Positions 44,309-52,078 of a DNA stretch of 64,000 nt are shown here, piece after piece. The stretch is from Acidobacteriota bacterium. Lineage in GTDB: Bacteria > Acidobacteriota > Terriglobia > Terriglobales > Acidobacteriaceae. A program made the translations under genes and the position numbers. The number at the start of each line of letters is the position of its first letter. Within the stretch, counting starts at the first letter, position 1. Under the pieces are notes generated by a model, which saw only the letters and a program-made list of their open reading frames with translations, made no database searches and was not told the DNA's origin. The stretch spans positions 186,001 through 250,000 of the forward strand of contig JABCZL010000005.1 of NCBI GenBank assembly GCA_013289685.1. The letters run 5' to 3'.

Positions 44309-44466
44309 ACCTGGAGCGAAAAACACCGTCTCAGAAAGATTATTTTCTTCCGCGACCTTCCGCAACTTCTCATCATCTAACCAGCCGTAAAGAGGGCAGA
44401 CAGCGGTAGGATTGCCAGTTGCGGTCGGCTGGTGAATGCGTCAGTTTGAAACAGCGGAATGCGCAT
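44309..44466 (-). pseudogene. 5' remnant of a PhzF-family gene
   Basis: The minus strand from 44466 starts MRIPLFQTDAFTSRP, the usual N-terminus of PhzF-type isomerases. After about residue 14 the frame must shift by one base to continue PTATGNPTAVCPLYGW and DDEKLRKVAEENNLSETVFFAP, again a clear PhzF match. Homology stops near 44311, about 55 bp beyond the ABC operon end. Only about 55 of about 270 residues remain. A clean frameshift and truncation make this a dead fragment. Confidence 0.75.
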
Positions 44467-44698
44467 CACCTCGATTGTACTGGGGCCCAGGGGATCTCGG
44501 CTGTCTGCGGCCTTGGTTGCTGATTCTCGTGAGGCGGTGGTAGTCTCTGAGACCTCGTCGTTAGAGGGGGCGGATGGCCTGTCCTGCACGGCGCGCGAGC
44601 GGCCTCCACCGAGAGATGTGGGGATGTGCCCCCACATCCGTACACGATCTGAGATAGCGGTTCCGCTGCTTCGTCCAACCGTTTCACCAGGAGGGCCA

Positions 44699-46054
44699 AT
44701 GCTCGCGACTCAAGGAGATGCCGTCCGGCACCAATTACGGGAGCGGATCTCCGATGCCCGTCGGCGCAGTGACGCGCTTTTCAGTGTGGTGCGGCCGGAC
44801 GCCCTGTATGAACGGCCCATTCCAGAGCGCCACCGCATCATTTTTTACGTGGGGCATCTGGAGGCGTTCGACTGGAATTTGCTGCACGAGAACATCCTGG
44901 GGTTGAAGAGCTTTCATCCTGAATTTGACCGGCTGTTTGCTTTTGGCATCGATCCGGTGGGCGGTGGATTGCCGTCCGATGTGCCTTCGGACTGGCCTTC
45001 GCTTGAGGTTGTGCGCGATTACGTCGGCAGAATTCGAGCCGGACTAGACAAGAAACTGGATCAGAGCCTGGAGTACGGCCGGACGCGCGACGGGTTCTCA
45101 ATCGACACACTGCTGAACGTTGCCATTGAACATCGCTTGATGCACGTCGAGACGCTGGCCTACATGCTGCATCAGTTGCCGCTGGATCGGAAGATTCCGC
45201 AAGAATATCCTCGCTGTCTCGTGACCGCCCCGGTGACCCATCGGATGATGGAGATTCCGGCGGGAGTGGCAACGTTAGGTCTCGCGCGCAGCAGCGAAAT
45301 TTTCGGCTGGGACAACGAGTTCGAGGCCCACACGACGCACGTGCCGGCGTTCGAGATTGACCGGTACGAGGTGACGAACCGGCAATATTTCGAGTTCATG
45401 GCGGCGGGTGGATACGAGACGCGCGCTCTCTGGAGCGACGACGACTGGAACTGGAAGACCGCTCATGCCATCTCTCATCCTGTGTTCTGGACCAAGGATC
45501 GCGACGGATGGCTTTACCGCAGCATGTTTGGCGAAATTCCGTTCGAAGAAATTCCTCTCGAAGAAGTTGCGCTGCCGCTGGACTGGCCGGTCTACGTGAG
45601 TCATGCCGAGGGCGCGGCATATGCACGCTGGGCGGGGAAATCGCTTCCGACAGAAGCACAGTGGCACCGCGCTGCTTATGGCACGGAAGACGGCAATGAA
45701 AGGCGCTACCCATGGGGCGACGAAGCGCCGGATGCGCGATTCGGCAATTTTGATTTTGGCCGCTGGAATCCGACTCCGGTGAACGCGTTTCCGGCGGGCC
45801 GCAGCGCCTTCGGCGTGGATGACATGATGGGCAATGGGTGGGAGTGGACGTCTACCGTGTTCGGACCGTTCGCTGGATTCGATCTCTTTCCGTTCTACCG
45901 TGGGTACTCTGCGGATTTCTTCGATGGCAAGCACTTCGTCATGAAAGGCGGCTCGCCGCGTACTGCCGCGTGCATGCTGCGGCCCACGTTTCGCAACTGG
46001 TTCCAGGGACATTACCAGTATGTGTATGCGGGGTTTCGCTGCGTGAATCATTGA
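44699..46054 (+). CDS. egtB: EgtB-like iron-dependent sulfoxide synthase
   Basis: A 451-aa protein; ATG 44699, with AGGAGGGCC just before it (an upstream in-frame start is rejected). Residues 1-140 are a DinB-like helical domain with the iron ligands in HLEAFDWNLL and HRLMHVETLAYML (H-x3-H-x-E). Residues about 175-450 are an FGE-sulfatase domain (FEIDRYEVTNRQYFEFMAAGGYE, LPTEAQWHRAAYG, GNGWEWTSTVFGP, KGGSPRTAACMLRPTFRNWF). It joins a thiol donor to trimethylhistidine. SenA (selenoneine) shares this layout and cannot be ruled out. The adjacent EgtD makes ergothioneine likely. Confidence 0.85.
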   Translation: MLATQGDAVRHQLRERISDARRRSDALFSVVRPDALYERPIPERHRIIFYVGHLEAFDWNLLHENILGLKSFHPEFDRLFAFGIDPVGGGLPSDVPSDWPSLEVVRDYVGRIRAGLDKKLDQSLEYGRTRDGFSIDTLLNVAIEHRLMHVETLAYMLHQLPLDRKIPQEYPRCLVTAPVTHRMMEIPAGVATLGLARSSEIFGWDNEFEAHTTHVPAFEIDRYEVTNRQYFEFMAAGGYETRALWSDDDWNWKTAHAISHPVFWTKDRDGWLYRSMFGEIPFEEIPLEEVALPLDWPVYVSHAEGAAYARWAGKSLPTEAQWHRAAYGTEDGNERRYPWGDEAPDARFGNFDFGRWNPTPVNAFPAGRSAFGVDDMMGNGWEWTSTVFGPFAGFDLFPFYRGYSADFFDGKHFVMKGGSPRTAACMLRPTFRNWFQGHYQYVYAGFRCVNH

Positions 46055-46113
46055 TCTATCTGAATCATTGATTGAAAGCTGGGATTAACCAATCTGGATC
46101 CAAGGAGTAGCCA

Positions 46114-47082
46114 ATGCTCGTTCATGCAATTCCAACCAATGCTACGCAGGAATTCGCCGCGGATGTTCTGGCTGGGCTCACCCGGCCGGGGCAGAAGGAA
46201 CTTCCCTCCAAGTATCTGTATGACAATGTCGGATCGGCGCTGTTTGAAGTGATCAGCCATCTGCCCGAGTACGGACTCACGAGGGCCGACGAACGTTTGC
46301 TGCGCCGGCACGCGGATGAGATCGTGGACCGCCTAGGTGGTCCGGTTGCGGTAGCGGAACTGGGCAGTGGCAGCGGCAAGAAGACGCGCTGGCTGCTCGA
46401 GGCGTTCTGCCGGCGCCAGCAAACTTCCTACTATCCCGTGGAAATATCGCGCTCGGCCTTGGTCATGTGCGAACGGGAATTGCGGGATATTGACGCCATC
46501 AGCATTGTGGGTTTTGAGCGCGAGTATCTGGACGGACTGCTGGAAGTGGCGGCGTACCGAAAGAGCGGGCAGCGTCTGTTCGTGCTGTTCCTGGGCAGTA
46601 CGATTGGGAACTTCGATCGTCCGGCGGGAGTGAAGTTCCTGGCCGAAGTCCGGCGCATTCTTGAGCCGGGCGACTGCATGCTTCTGGGAACGGACCTGGA
46701 AAAATCCACTGCGCAACTGCTCGCGGCCTACGACGACGAACTCGGAGTGACGGCCGCTTTTAATCTCAACCTGCTGGCCCGTGTGAATCGCGAACTGGGA
46801 GCCGACTTTGATTTACGCGAGTTCGCACATCTGGCCACGATTAACCGCGAGGCACGGAGCGTCGAGATGCATTTGCTGTCGAAGCGGCGGCAGACCGTGA
46901 GCATTCCGGCGGCAGAAGTGGTGGTCGAGTTCCTCGAGGGAGAGACGATATGGACGGAGAGCAGCCACAAGTACTCGATCGACGAGGTGGTGGAGACGAC
47001 GCGCCAGGCCGGCTTTCGGTGCGAAGCGCAATGGATCGATGAGGAGTGGCCTTTTGCGGAGAATCTGCTCGTAGCAGAGTAA
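46114..47082 (+). CDS. egtD: EgtD-like histidine N-methyltransferase
   Basis: A 322-aa SAM-dependent methyltransferase: LPSKYLYDNVGSALFEVISHLPEYGLTRAD at the front, SAM-binding VAELGSGSGKKTRWLLEAF, FLGSTIGNFDR, and the C-terminal IWTESSHKYSIDEV with E/S contacts to the imidazole. EgtD adds three methyl groups to histidine to make hercynine. It follows egtB by about 60 bp, the same strand, so the two form a minimal ergothioneine operon. No EgtA/C/E were seen, as expected in the minimal pathway. Confidence 0.9.
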   Translation: MLVHAIPTNATQEFAADVLAGLTRPGQKELPSKYLYDNVGSALFEVISHLPEYGLTRADERLLRRHADEIVDRLGGPVAVAELGSGSGKKTRWLLEAFCRRQQTSYYPVEISRSALVMCERELRDIDAISIVGFEREYLDGLLEVAAYRKSGQRLFVLFLGSTIGNFDRPAGVKFLAEVRRILEPGDCMLLGTDLEKSTAQLLAAYDDELGVTAAFNLNLLARVNRELGADFDLREFAHLATINREARSVEMHLLSKRRQTVSIPAAEVVVEFLEGETIWTESSHKYSIDEVVETTRQAGFRCEAQWIDEEWPFAENLLVAE

Positions 47083-47329
47083 AGGCGTGTATCCGGGAGG
47101 CAGAATCTTTATGATGCCCCGGTTTGCGCCACGCGCGCAGGTTGATTGCACTCATGACGATGCAGAAGAGGTTGGCAGGAATGAATCCTATTTGGGCCGT
47201 TTTGAATCCGATGACGCACACGACGACGCTATTGACGCCGGCCAGCGCCCAGCCTTCCCAATACCGCCGCCCCACCAGAATGGTGGACGCGATGGTCAAT
47301 ACGCAAGATAGATAATCGAGCCGAAACAC
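46841..47329 (-). CDS. small membrane protein, PnuC-like, with antisense extension
   Basis: The first 70 residues (MFRLDYLSCVLTIASTILVGRRYWEG, SVVVCVIGFKTAQIGFIPANLFCIVMSAINL) form three TM helices with the look of a small PnuC/nicotinamide-transporter-like or lineage-specific family. After about residue 80 the frame continues antisense through the 3' end of egtD and reads as low-complexity Ser/Pro/Arg, giving 162 aa. The real protein may end early if a stop was lost. Start ATG at 47329. Function uncertain. Confidence 0.5.
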   Translation of the reverse strand: MFRLDYLSCVLTIASTILVGRRYWEGWALAGVNSVVVCVIGFKTAQIGFIPANLFCIVMSAINLRAWRKPGHHKDSASRIHAFTLLRADSPQKATPHRSIALRTESRPGASSPPPRRSSTCGCSPSISSLPRGTRPPLLPPECSRSAAASTANASRRSVPRG

Positions 47330-47448
47330 AAATGAAGACCTCTAAAAACATTGTGCGCCAAACACGCGGCTGTTGACTGTGACTGTGCCCTTTGGTTACA
47401 TGACTGAGGTCACTTGACCCGAAATTGAGATTTTCCTCTGGAGGAACG

Positions 47449-47721
47449 ATGGCGACAAAATGCACCCACCTGAACCAGATCAAAATCACATCAACGGACG
47501 TGCACGTGTGCGAAGACTGTGTGAAAACCGGCGACACGTGGGTTCACCTGCGCCTCTGTCTCAGCTGCGGACATGTGGGTTGTTGCGACTCGTCCAAGAA
47601 CAAACATGCCACCAAACACTTTCACAAAACGAAGCACCCTCTAATCCGCTCCATTGAGCCTGGGGAGTCCTGGACCTGGTGTTACGTGGACGAAATCGAG
47701 GCCGGGGACATTGGAGCCTAA
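47449..47721 (+). CDS. UBP-type zinc finger protein
   Basis: A 90-aa protein. GGAGGAACG lies directly before the ATG. It holds the whole zf-UBP pattern: TKCTHL, CEDC, then LRLCLSCGHVGCCD and HATKHFHKTKHPLI, ending WTWCYVDE. In eukaryotes this domain in ubiquitin-specific proteases binds a free C-terminal GlyGly; bacteria have single-domain versions of unknown role. It is followed at 110 bp by the receiver/reductase fusion and kinase, suggesting one operon. Confidence 0.9.
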   Translation: MATKCTHLNQIKITSTDVHVCEDCVKTGDTWVHLRLCLSCGHVGCCDSSKNKHATKHFHKTKHPLIRSIEPGESWTWCYVDEIEAGDIGA

Positions 47722-47831
47722 GGTTGGAGGTCGGAAAATGGCCGCAACCGAAAGCGAGTTTGTGTATCTAATGACTTTGTTCGTGCGTATTTTCCGGGAC
47801 CATCACCTGCATTGTTGATTCGAGAGCGATC

Positions 47832-49502
47832 ATGGCGAAGCCGATCCTGCTGACGGTTGACGACGATCCCGATGTGCTGCGGGCGATCGAGCGCGATTTG
47901 CGATCGCAGTACGGCGCCGACTATCGCGTTATCAGCAGCGACTCCCCGGAAGGAGCGCTGGACATCCTCAAGGGATTGAAGGTGCGGAACGACGGCGTGG
48001 CGCTTCTGCTGGCCGATCAGCGTATGCCGCGCATGGATGGTGTGGGATTTCTGCAGGAAGCGCGCCAGATATTTCCCGACGCGAAGCGGGCGTTGCTCAC
48101 TGCCTATGCCGACACGAACGCTGCGATCAGCGCCATTAATCAGGCCAATCTCGACTACTTTTTCATGAAGCCGTGGGACCCTCCCAGCGAGAACCTGTAT
48201 CCGCAGTTGGATGATCTGCTGGGAGATTGGCGAGCTTCGTACCGTCCGGCCTTTCAGGGGATCCGGGTGCTGGGGACGCGGTGGTCGCCGCGAAGCTACG
48301 AGTTGAGGGATTTTCTGGCGCGCAGCCACGTTCCCTATCAGTGGATCGACGTAGAAGGCGCGGCCAACGATCCGGAAACCAAGCGCCTGCTTGACGCCCT
48401 GGGTCCGGATGCTGCCGAACTTCCAGTGGTCCTGTTCGCGGATGGAACGAAACTGCTTAATGGCGCTCCAGCCGAAGTGGCGCAGAAGGTGGGATTGCGA
48501 ACCCGCGCCGAAACTAGCTTTTACGATCTGGCCATTGTGGGTGGAGGCCCTGCGGGCCTGGCAGCTGCGGTGTACGGAGCCTCGGAGGGTTTGCACACAG
48601 TAATCGTGGAGCGGGAAGCTCCGGGCGGGCAGGCGGGCATGAGTTCGCGGATCGAAAACTATCTCGGATTTCCCGCCGGGCTCAGCGGAGGCGATCTCGC
48701 GCGGCGTGCGGTGGTGCAGGCGCGGCGTTTTGGCGTGGAAATCCTGGCGCCGCAGGAAGCGGTCGGCGTGCGGGTTGAGGGGCCTTATCGAATCATCAAG
48801 TTGGCTGATGGCAACGAGATTTCCTGTCATGCTTTGATGATCGCGAGCGGCGTGCAGTGGCGGCGATTGGAGACACCCGGTATTGACCGGCTGCAGGGCG
48901 CGGGCGTTTACTACGGCGGCGGCGCCACGGAAGCGTTGTCGTGCAAGGGTGAAATCGTCTACGTTGTGGGGGGTGCGAATTCGGCGGGCCAGGCCGCAAT
49001 GAATTTTGCCAAGTACGCAGACCGGGTCGTGATTCTGGTTCGCGGAGACTCGCTCGCCACCTCCATGTCGCAGTATTTGATTGATCAGATCAAAGAGACT
49101 CCCAATATTCAGCTGTGGACTCATGCCAGTGTTGCCGAAGTGCACGGCGAAACACACCTGGAGGAGGTTTCCGTTCTTTGCTCCGACACCAATAAAGTAG
49201 AACGTGTGCCGGCGAGCGCGATGTTTATCTTTATTGGGGCGCTGCCGCGCACGGACTGGCTGGCGGGTACCATTGAGCGGGACGAGCGCGGATTCATTCT
49301 GACTGGTCCTGATCTGATGCACGGGGGAGAGCGTCCGAAGGGATGGACGCTCGATCGCGATCCGTTTCTTCTGGAGACAAATGTGCCGGGTATATTTGGG
49401 GTAGGTGATGTGCGGCACGGTTCCGTCAAACGCGTGGCCTCCGGAGTTGGCGAGGGATCGGTTGGGGTACAGTTCATCCATCAATATTTGAGCAAGGTAT
49501 AA
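47832..49502 (+). CDS. receiver - thioredoxin-like - flavin reductase fusion protein
   Basis: A 556-aa three-part protein. Residues 1-120 are a receiver (LLTVDDDPDVLRAI, phospho-Asp in LLADQRMPRMDG, FFMKPWDPP). Residues about 140-225 are glutaredoxin-like (IRVLGTRWSPRSYELRDFL, ELPVVLFADG), but the CPYC site reads SPRS. Residues about 228-556 are a thioredoxin-reductase-like flavoprotein (YDLAIVGGGPAGLAAAVYG, PGGQAGMSSRIENYLGFP, VYVVGGANSAGQAA, GIFGVGDVR). The usual CxxC is replaced by GVYYGGGATEALSC, as in the cyclic-nucleotide-domain TrxR relatives. NADPH and FAD sites look intact. It may couple redox to phosphorelay output. Confidence 0.9.
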   Translation: MAKPILLTVDDDPDVLRAIERDLRSQYGADYRVISSDSPEGALDILKGLKVRNDGVALLLADQRMPRMDGVGFLQEARQIFPDAKRALLTAYADTNAAISAINQANLDYFFMKPWDPPSENLYPQLDDLLGDWRASYRPAFQGIRVLGTRWSPRSYELRDFLARSHVPYQWIDVEGAANDPETKRLLDALGPDAAELPVVLFADGTKLLNGAPAEVAQKVGLRTRAETSFYDLAIVGGGPAGLAAAVYGASEGLHTVIVEREAPGGQAGMSSRIENYLGFPAGLSGGDLARRAVVQARRFGVEILAPQEAVGVRVEGPYRIIKLADGNEISCHALMIASGVQWRRLETPGIDRLQGAGVYYGGGATEALSCKGEIVYVVGGANSAGQAAMNFAKYADRVVILVRGDSLATSMSQYLIDQIKETPNIQLWTHASVAEVHGETHLEEVSVLCSDTNKVERVPASAMFIFIGALPRTDWLAGTIERDERGFILTGPDLMHGGERPKGWTLDRDPFLLETNVPGIFGVGDVRHGSVKRVASGVGEGSVGVQFIHQYLSKV

Positions 49503-50891
49503 ATGGCCGAAATATCGGAGTTGCTGGGTCGCGTTCCAGTATTCGAAGGGTTGCCTGACGACCAGATTGCGTGGTTCCTCAGCCAGGCACAAGAGCTACA
49601 GCTCAAGGCCGGCGAGGTTTATGCTCGGCAGGGTGATCCCGCGAATGCGATGTTTGTAATTCTTGAGGGAAAGCTCCAAGGGCGAGGCGAGCTTGCGGGA
49701 GAGACCGTTACCTTCGATCTGAAGCCGGGCGACGTCACTGGTGTGCTGCCGTTTTCGAGGATGAAGCAGTTTACGGTGAGCGGGCGAGCCGAGACGGACA
49801 GCCGTATCTTGAGATTTCCTGCGTCGTTGTTTCCAGATCTTGTACAGAAAATGCCGGAGCTGACGAAGCGTCTGGTCGGCCTGATGTCGGACCGGATTCG
49901 GGAAGTGACCCGGCTGGAACAGCAACAGGACCGCCTTGCCGGGCTGGGCAAGCTCTCAGCGGGTTTAGCCCACGAGCTCAACAATCCTGCGTCGGCTGCG
50001 AAGCGTGCTGCGAGCCAGTTGCGAGCTATTCTGAAGCGGGTGCGCGACGCGAGTCTCGAGCTGGGGAGGCGCGATCTTACCGCGGCGCAGAAATCAGAGA
50101 TCGAGAAGGTGGAAGCCTCGCTCGTTCAAATGGACGGGCCTCCGCCAGACGCGCTGGCCGCCAGCGATCTTGAGGATCAGCTCGACTCCTTGCTGCGCAG
50201 TCACGGTCAAAACGATTTGTGGCAACTCGCCGCCGATCTGGCGCGTAAGAATTTCAAGCCGGCGTTGCTGGAGCAACTGTTCGCCACGTTCGATGCGGAT
50301 ACGGCCAGGGCGGCGCTGGTGAGGATTTCGTCGTCGGTGGAGATCGCCGATCTGCTGAACCAGATTGAGAGCAGCGCTGCGCGAATCTCCGATCTGGTGA
50401 GTGCCATCAAGGAATACACGTTCATGGACCAGGCACCCATTCAGAACGTGGATATCGTTAAGACTCTGGAGACCACGCTTACCATCTTGAATCACAAGCT
50501 CAAGCGCGGCGTGACGGTGCAGCGCGACTATCAGAAGACTCCGTTTCTCGTGAACTCGTTCGGGAGCGAACTGAACCAGGTCTGGACCAACATCATCGAC
50601 AACGCCATTGACGCGATGGGTGGCAAAGGCGAGCTGCGGGTTCGCACTTACCGTGAAGACACTTGCGTGGTGGTGGAAATTGGTGATACCGGCCCCGGGA
50701 TTTCGCCCGCGATTCAGGCCCACATCTTTGAACCGTTCTTCACGACCAAAGGAGTGGGAGAAGGAACCGGACTCGGCCTCGACACCGTGCAGCGCATCGT
50801 CAAGAAGCACCGGGGCAGTATCCAAGTCCGCTCCAAGCCGGGAGATACACGTTTCCAGGTATGGCTGCCGTTGGCGCAGGACGCAGGCTAA
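49503..50891 (+). CDS. histidine kinase with cyclic-nucleotide-binding domain
   Basis: A 462-aa soluble kinase beginning directly after the previous stop. Residues 1-130 are a CRP-like sensor (VPVFEGLPDDQIAWFL, LKAGEVYARQGDPANAMFVILEG, LKPGDVTGVLPF). The H-box is LAGLGKLSAGLAHELNNPASAAKRAA (about residue 155). The ATPase has N-box NQVWTNIIDNAIDAM, G1 IGDTGPGISP, FFTTKGVGEGTGLGLDTV. No TM segments. It is the natural phosphodonor for the receiver in the upstream fusion protein. Confidence 0.93.
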   Translation: MAEISELLGRVPVFEGLPDDQIAWFLSQAQELQLKAGEVYARQGDPANAMFVILEGKLQGRGELAGETVTFDLKPGDVTGVLPFSRMKQFTVSGRAETDSRILRFPASLFPDLVQKMPELTKRLVGLMSDRIREVTRLEQQQDRLAGLGKLSAGLAHELNNPASAAKRAASQLRAILKRVRDASLELGRRDLTAAQKSEIEKVEASLVQMDGPPPDALAASDLEDQLDSLLRSHGQNDLWQLAADLARKNFKPALLEQLFATFDADTARAALVRISSSVEIADLLNQIESSAARISDLVSAIKEYTFMDQAPIQNVDIVKTLETTLTILNHKLKRGVTVQRDYQKTPFLVNSFGSELNQVWTNIIDNAIDAMGGKGELRVRTYREDTCVVVEIGDTGPGISPAIQAHIFEPFFTTKGVGEGTGLGLDTVQRIVKKHRGSIQVRSKPGDTRFQVWLPLAQDAG

Positions 50892-50918
50892 GCTGAAGGA
50901 CGAACGAAACGGAGCCGC

Positions 50919-51800
50919 ATGGATGTGCACCTGGTGGACGGGACGTACGAATTGTTCCGGCACTTTTTCGCCGTGCCGGCGGCGAAAGATGTAAATGGCC
51001 AGGAAATTGGCGCGGTGCGTGGCGTCCTGACGTCCGTTTTGTCGATGATCGAGCAGGGCGCAACCCACCTGGGAGTTGCAACCGATCACGTTGTGGAGTC
51101 GTTTCGCAACGATCTTTATCCCGCATACAAGACCAGCGAAGGCGTAGATCCGGAATTGCTCTCGCAGTTTCCGGTTCTTGAGGAGGCGCTGGAGGCCATG
51201 GGAGTGGTGGTGTGGCCCATGGTTGAGTTCGAGGCAGATGATGCGCTTGCCTCAGCCGCCGCGAAGGCCGGGCAAGATGACCGTGTCAGGCAGGTGCTGA
51301 TTTGCACGCCGGACAAGGATCTCGGCCAATGTGTTGTGGGCACCCGGGTAGTCCAACTGGATCGCATGCGTAACATGGTGCGTGATGAAGCGGGAGTGGT
51401 CGCCAAATTTGGGGTGAGTCCGCAATCGATTCCGGACTATTTGGCGGTGGTGGGGGACAGTGCCGACGGTTTCCCGGGCGTGTCGGGATGGGGCCAAAAA
51501 GCCGCGGCGATGGTGTTATCGCGGTATCCCCATCTCGAGGACATTCCGAAGGATTGGCGGGAGTGGGATCCCTCGATCCGCAGGGCACGCGGATTGGCAG
51601 AATCGCTGTTCAGCGCGTGGGACGATGCGCTATTGTTTCGAACGCTGGCAACTCTGCGGCTCGATGTGCCTGTTTTCGAGACCGTCCCGGATCTGCGCTG
51701 GAAAGGACCTCGTCCGAGCTTTGAAGAAACTTGCCGGCGAATGAAGTCCCCCGAGTTGCTGCGTCGCGCCGCGGCAGCGGGATCGACTCGTGCGACCTAA
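50919..51800 (+). CDS. stand-alone 5'-3' exonuclease (PolA N-domain type)
   Basis: A 293-aa FEN-superfamily nuclease: VHLVDGTYELFRHFFA, FRNDLYPAYKTSEG, FEADDALASAAAKA, ICTPDKDLGQCV, VGDSADGFPGVSGWGQKAA, the conserved acidic metal ligands and helix-hairpin-helix. No polymerase domain follows, so it is a separate flap or 5' exonuclease, perhaps for RNA primers or repair. It begins 27 bp after the kinase stop. Confidence 0.9.
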   Translation: MDVHLVDGTYELFRHFFAVPAAKDVNGQEIGAVRGVLTSVLSMIEQGATHLGVATDHVVESFRNDLYPAYKTSEGVDPELLSQFPVLEEALEAMGVVVWPMVEFEADDALASAAAKAGQDDRVRQVLICTPDKDLGQCVVGTRVVQLDRMRNMVRDEAGVVAKFGVSPQSIPDYLAVVGDSADGFPGVSGWGQKAAAMVLSRYPHLEDIPKDWREWDPSIRRARGLAESLFSAWDDALLFRTLATLRLDVPVFETVPDLRWKGPRPSFEETCRRMKSPELLRRAAAAGSTRAT

Positions 51801-51960
51801 GCCAGGCGCCAGACCGCATGATAAGATCTTTGCTGAGAGAATCCCCGCCGCGCATGCGGAGGTTCTTGGTCGTTGCGTTCAATTCTTCCTGTAATTGCCT
51901 TGCAAACGTTGCCGGAATTGCCCGCCGCCCGTAGAATTGAAATCACCGTCGTTCCCATGT

Positions 51961-52038
51961 AGGCCCGTAGCTCAGTCTGGTTAGAGCGCTTCCTTGACAC
52001 GGAAGAGGTCGATGGTTCGAGTCCATTCGGGCCTACCA
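51961..52038 (+). tRNA. tRNA-Val (GAC)
   Basis: A complete cloverleaf: acceptor AGGCCCG/CGGGCCT, D-arm GCTC...GAGC, anticodon stem CTTCC/GGAAG with loop TTGACAC (anticodon GAC, Val), T-arm with TTCGAGT, discriminator A, and an encoded CCA end. Confidence 0.95.
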
Positions 52039-52078
52039 TTCAAACCATCCCTTTGTGTGACTTCTGCTAGGTCGTCGC

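Noticed and set aside
47718-49592. 624-aa open frame antisense to the receiver/reductase fusion
   Set aside because: It mirrors a gene with strong motifs on the other strand, has no recognisable domain and no ribosome binding site; long antisense frames are expected at this GC content.
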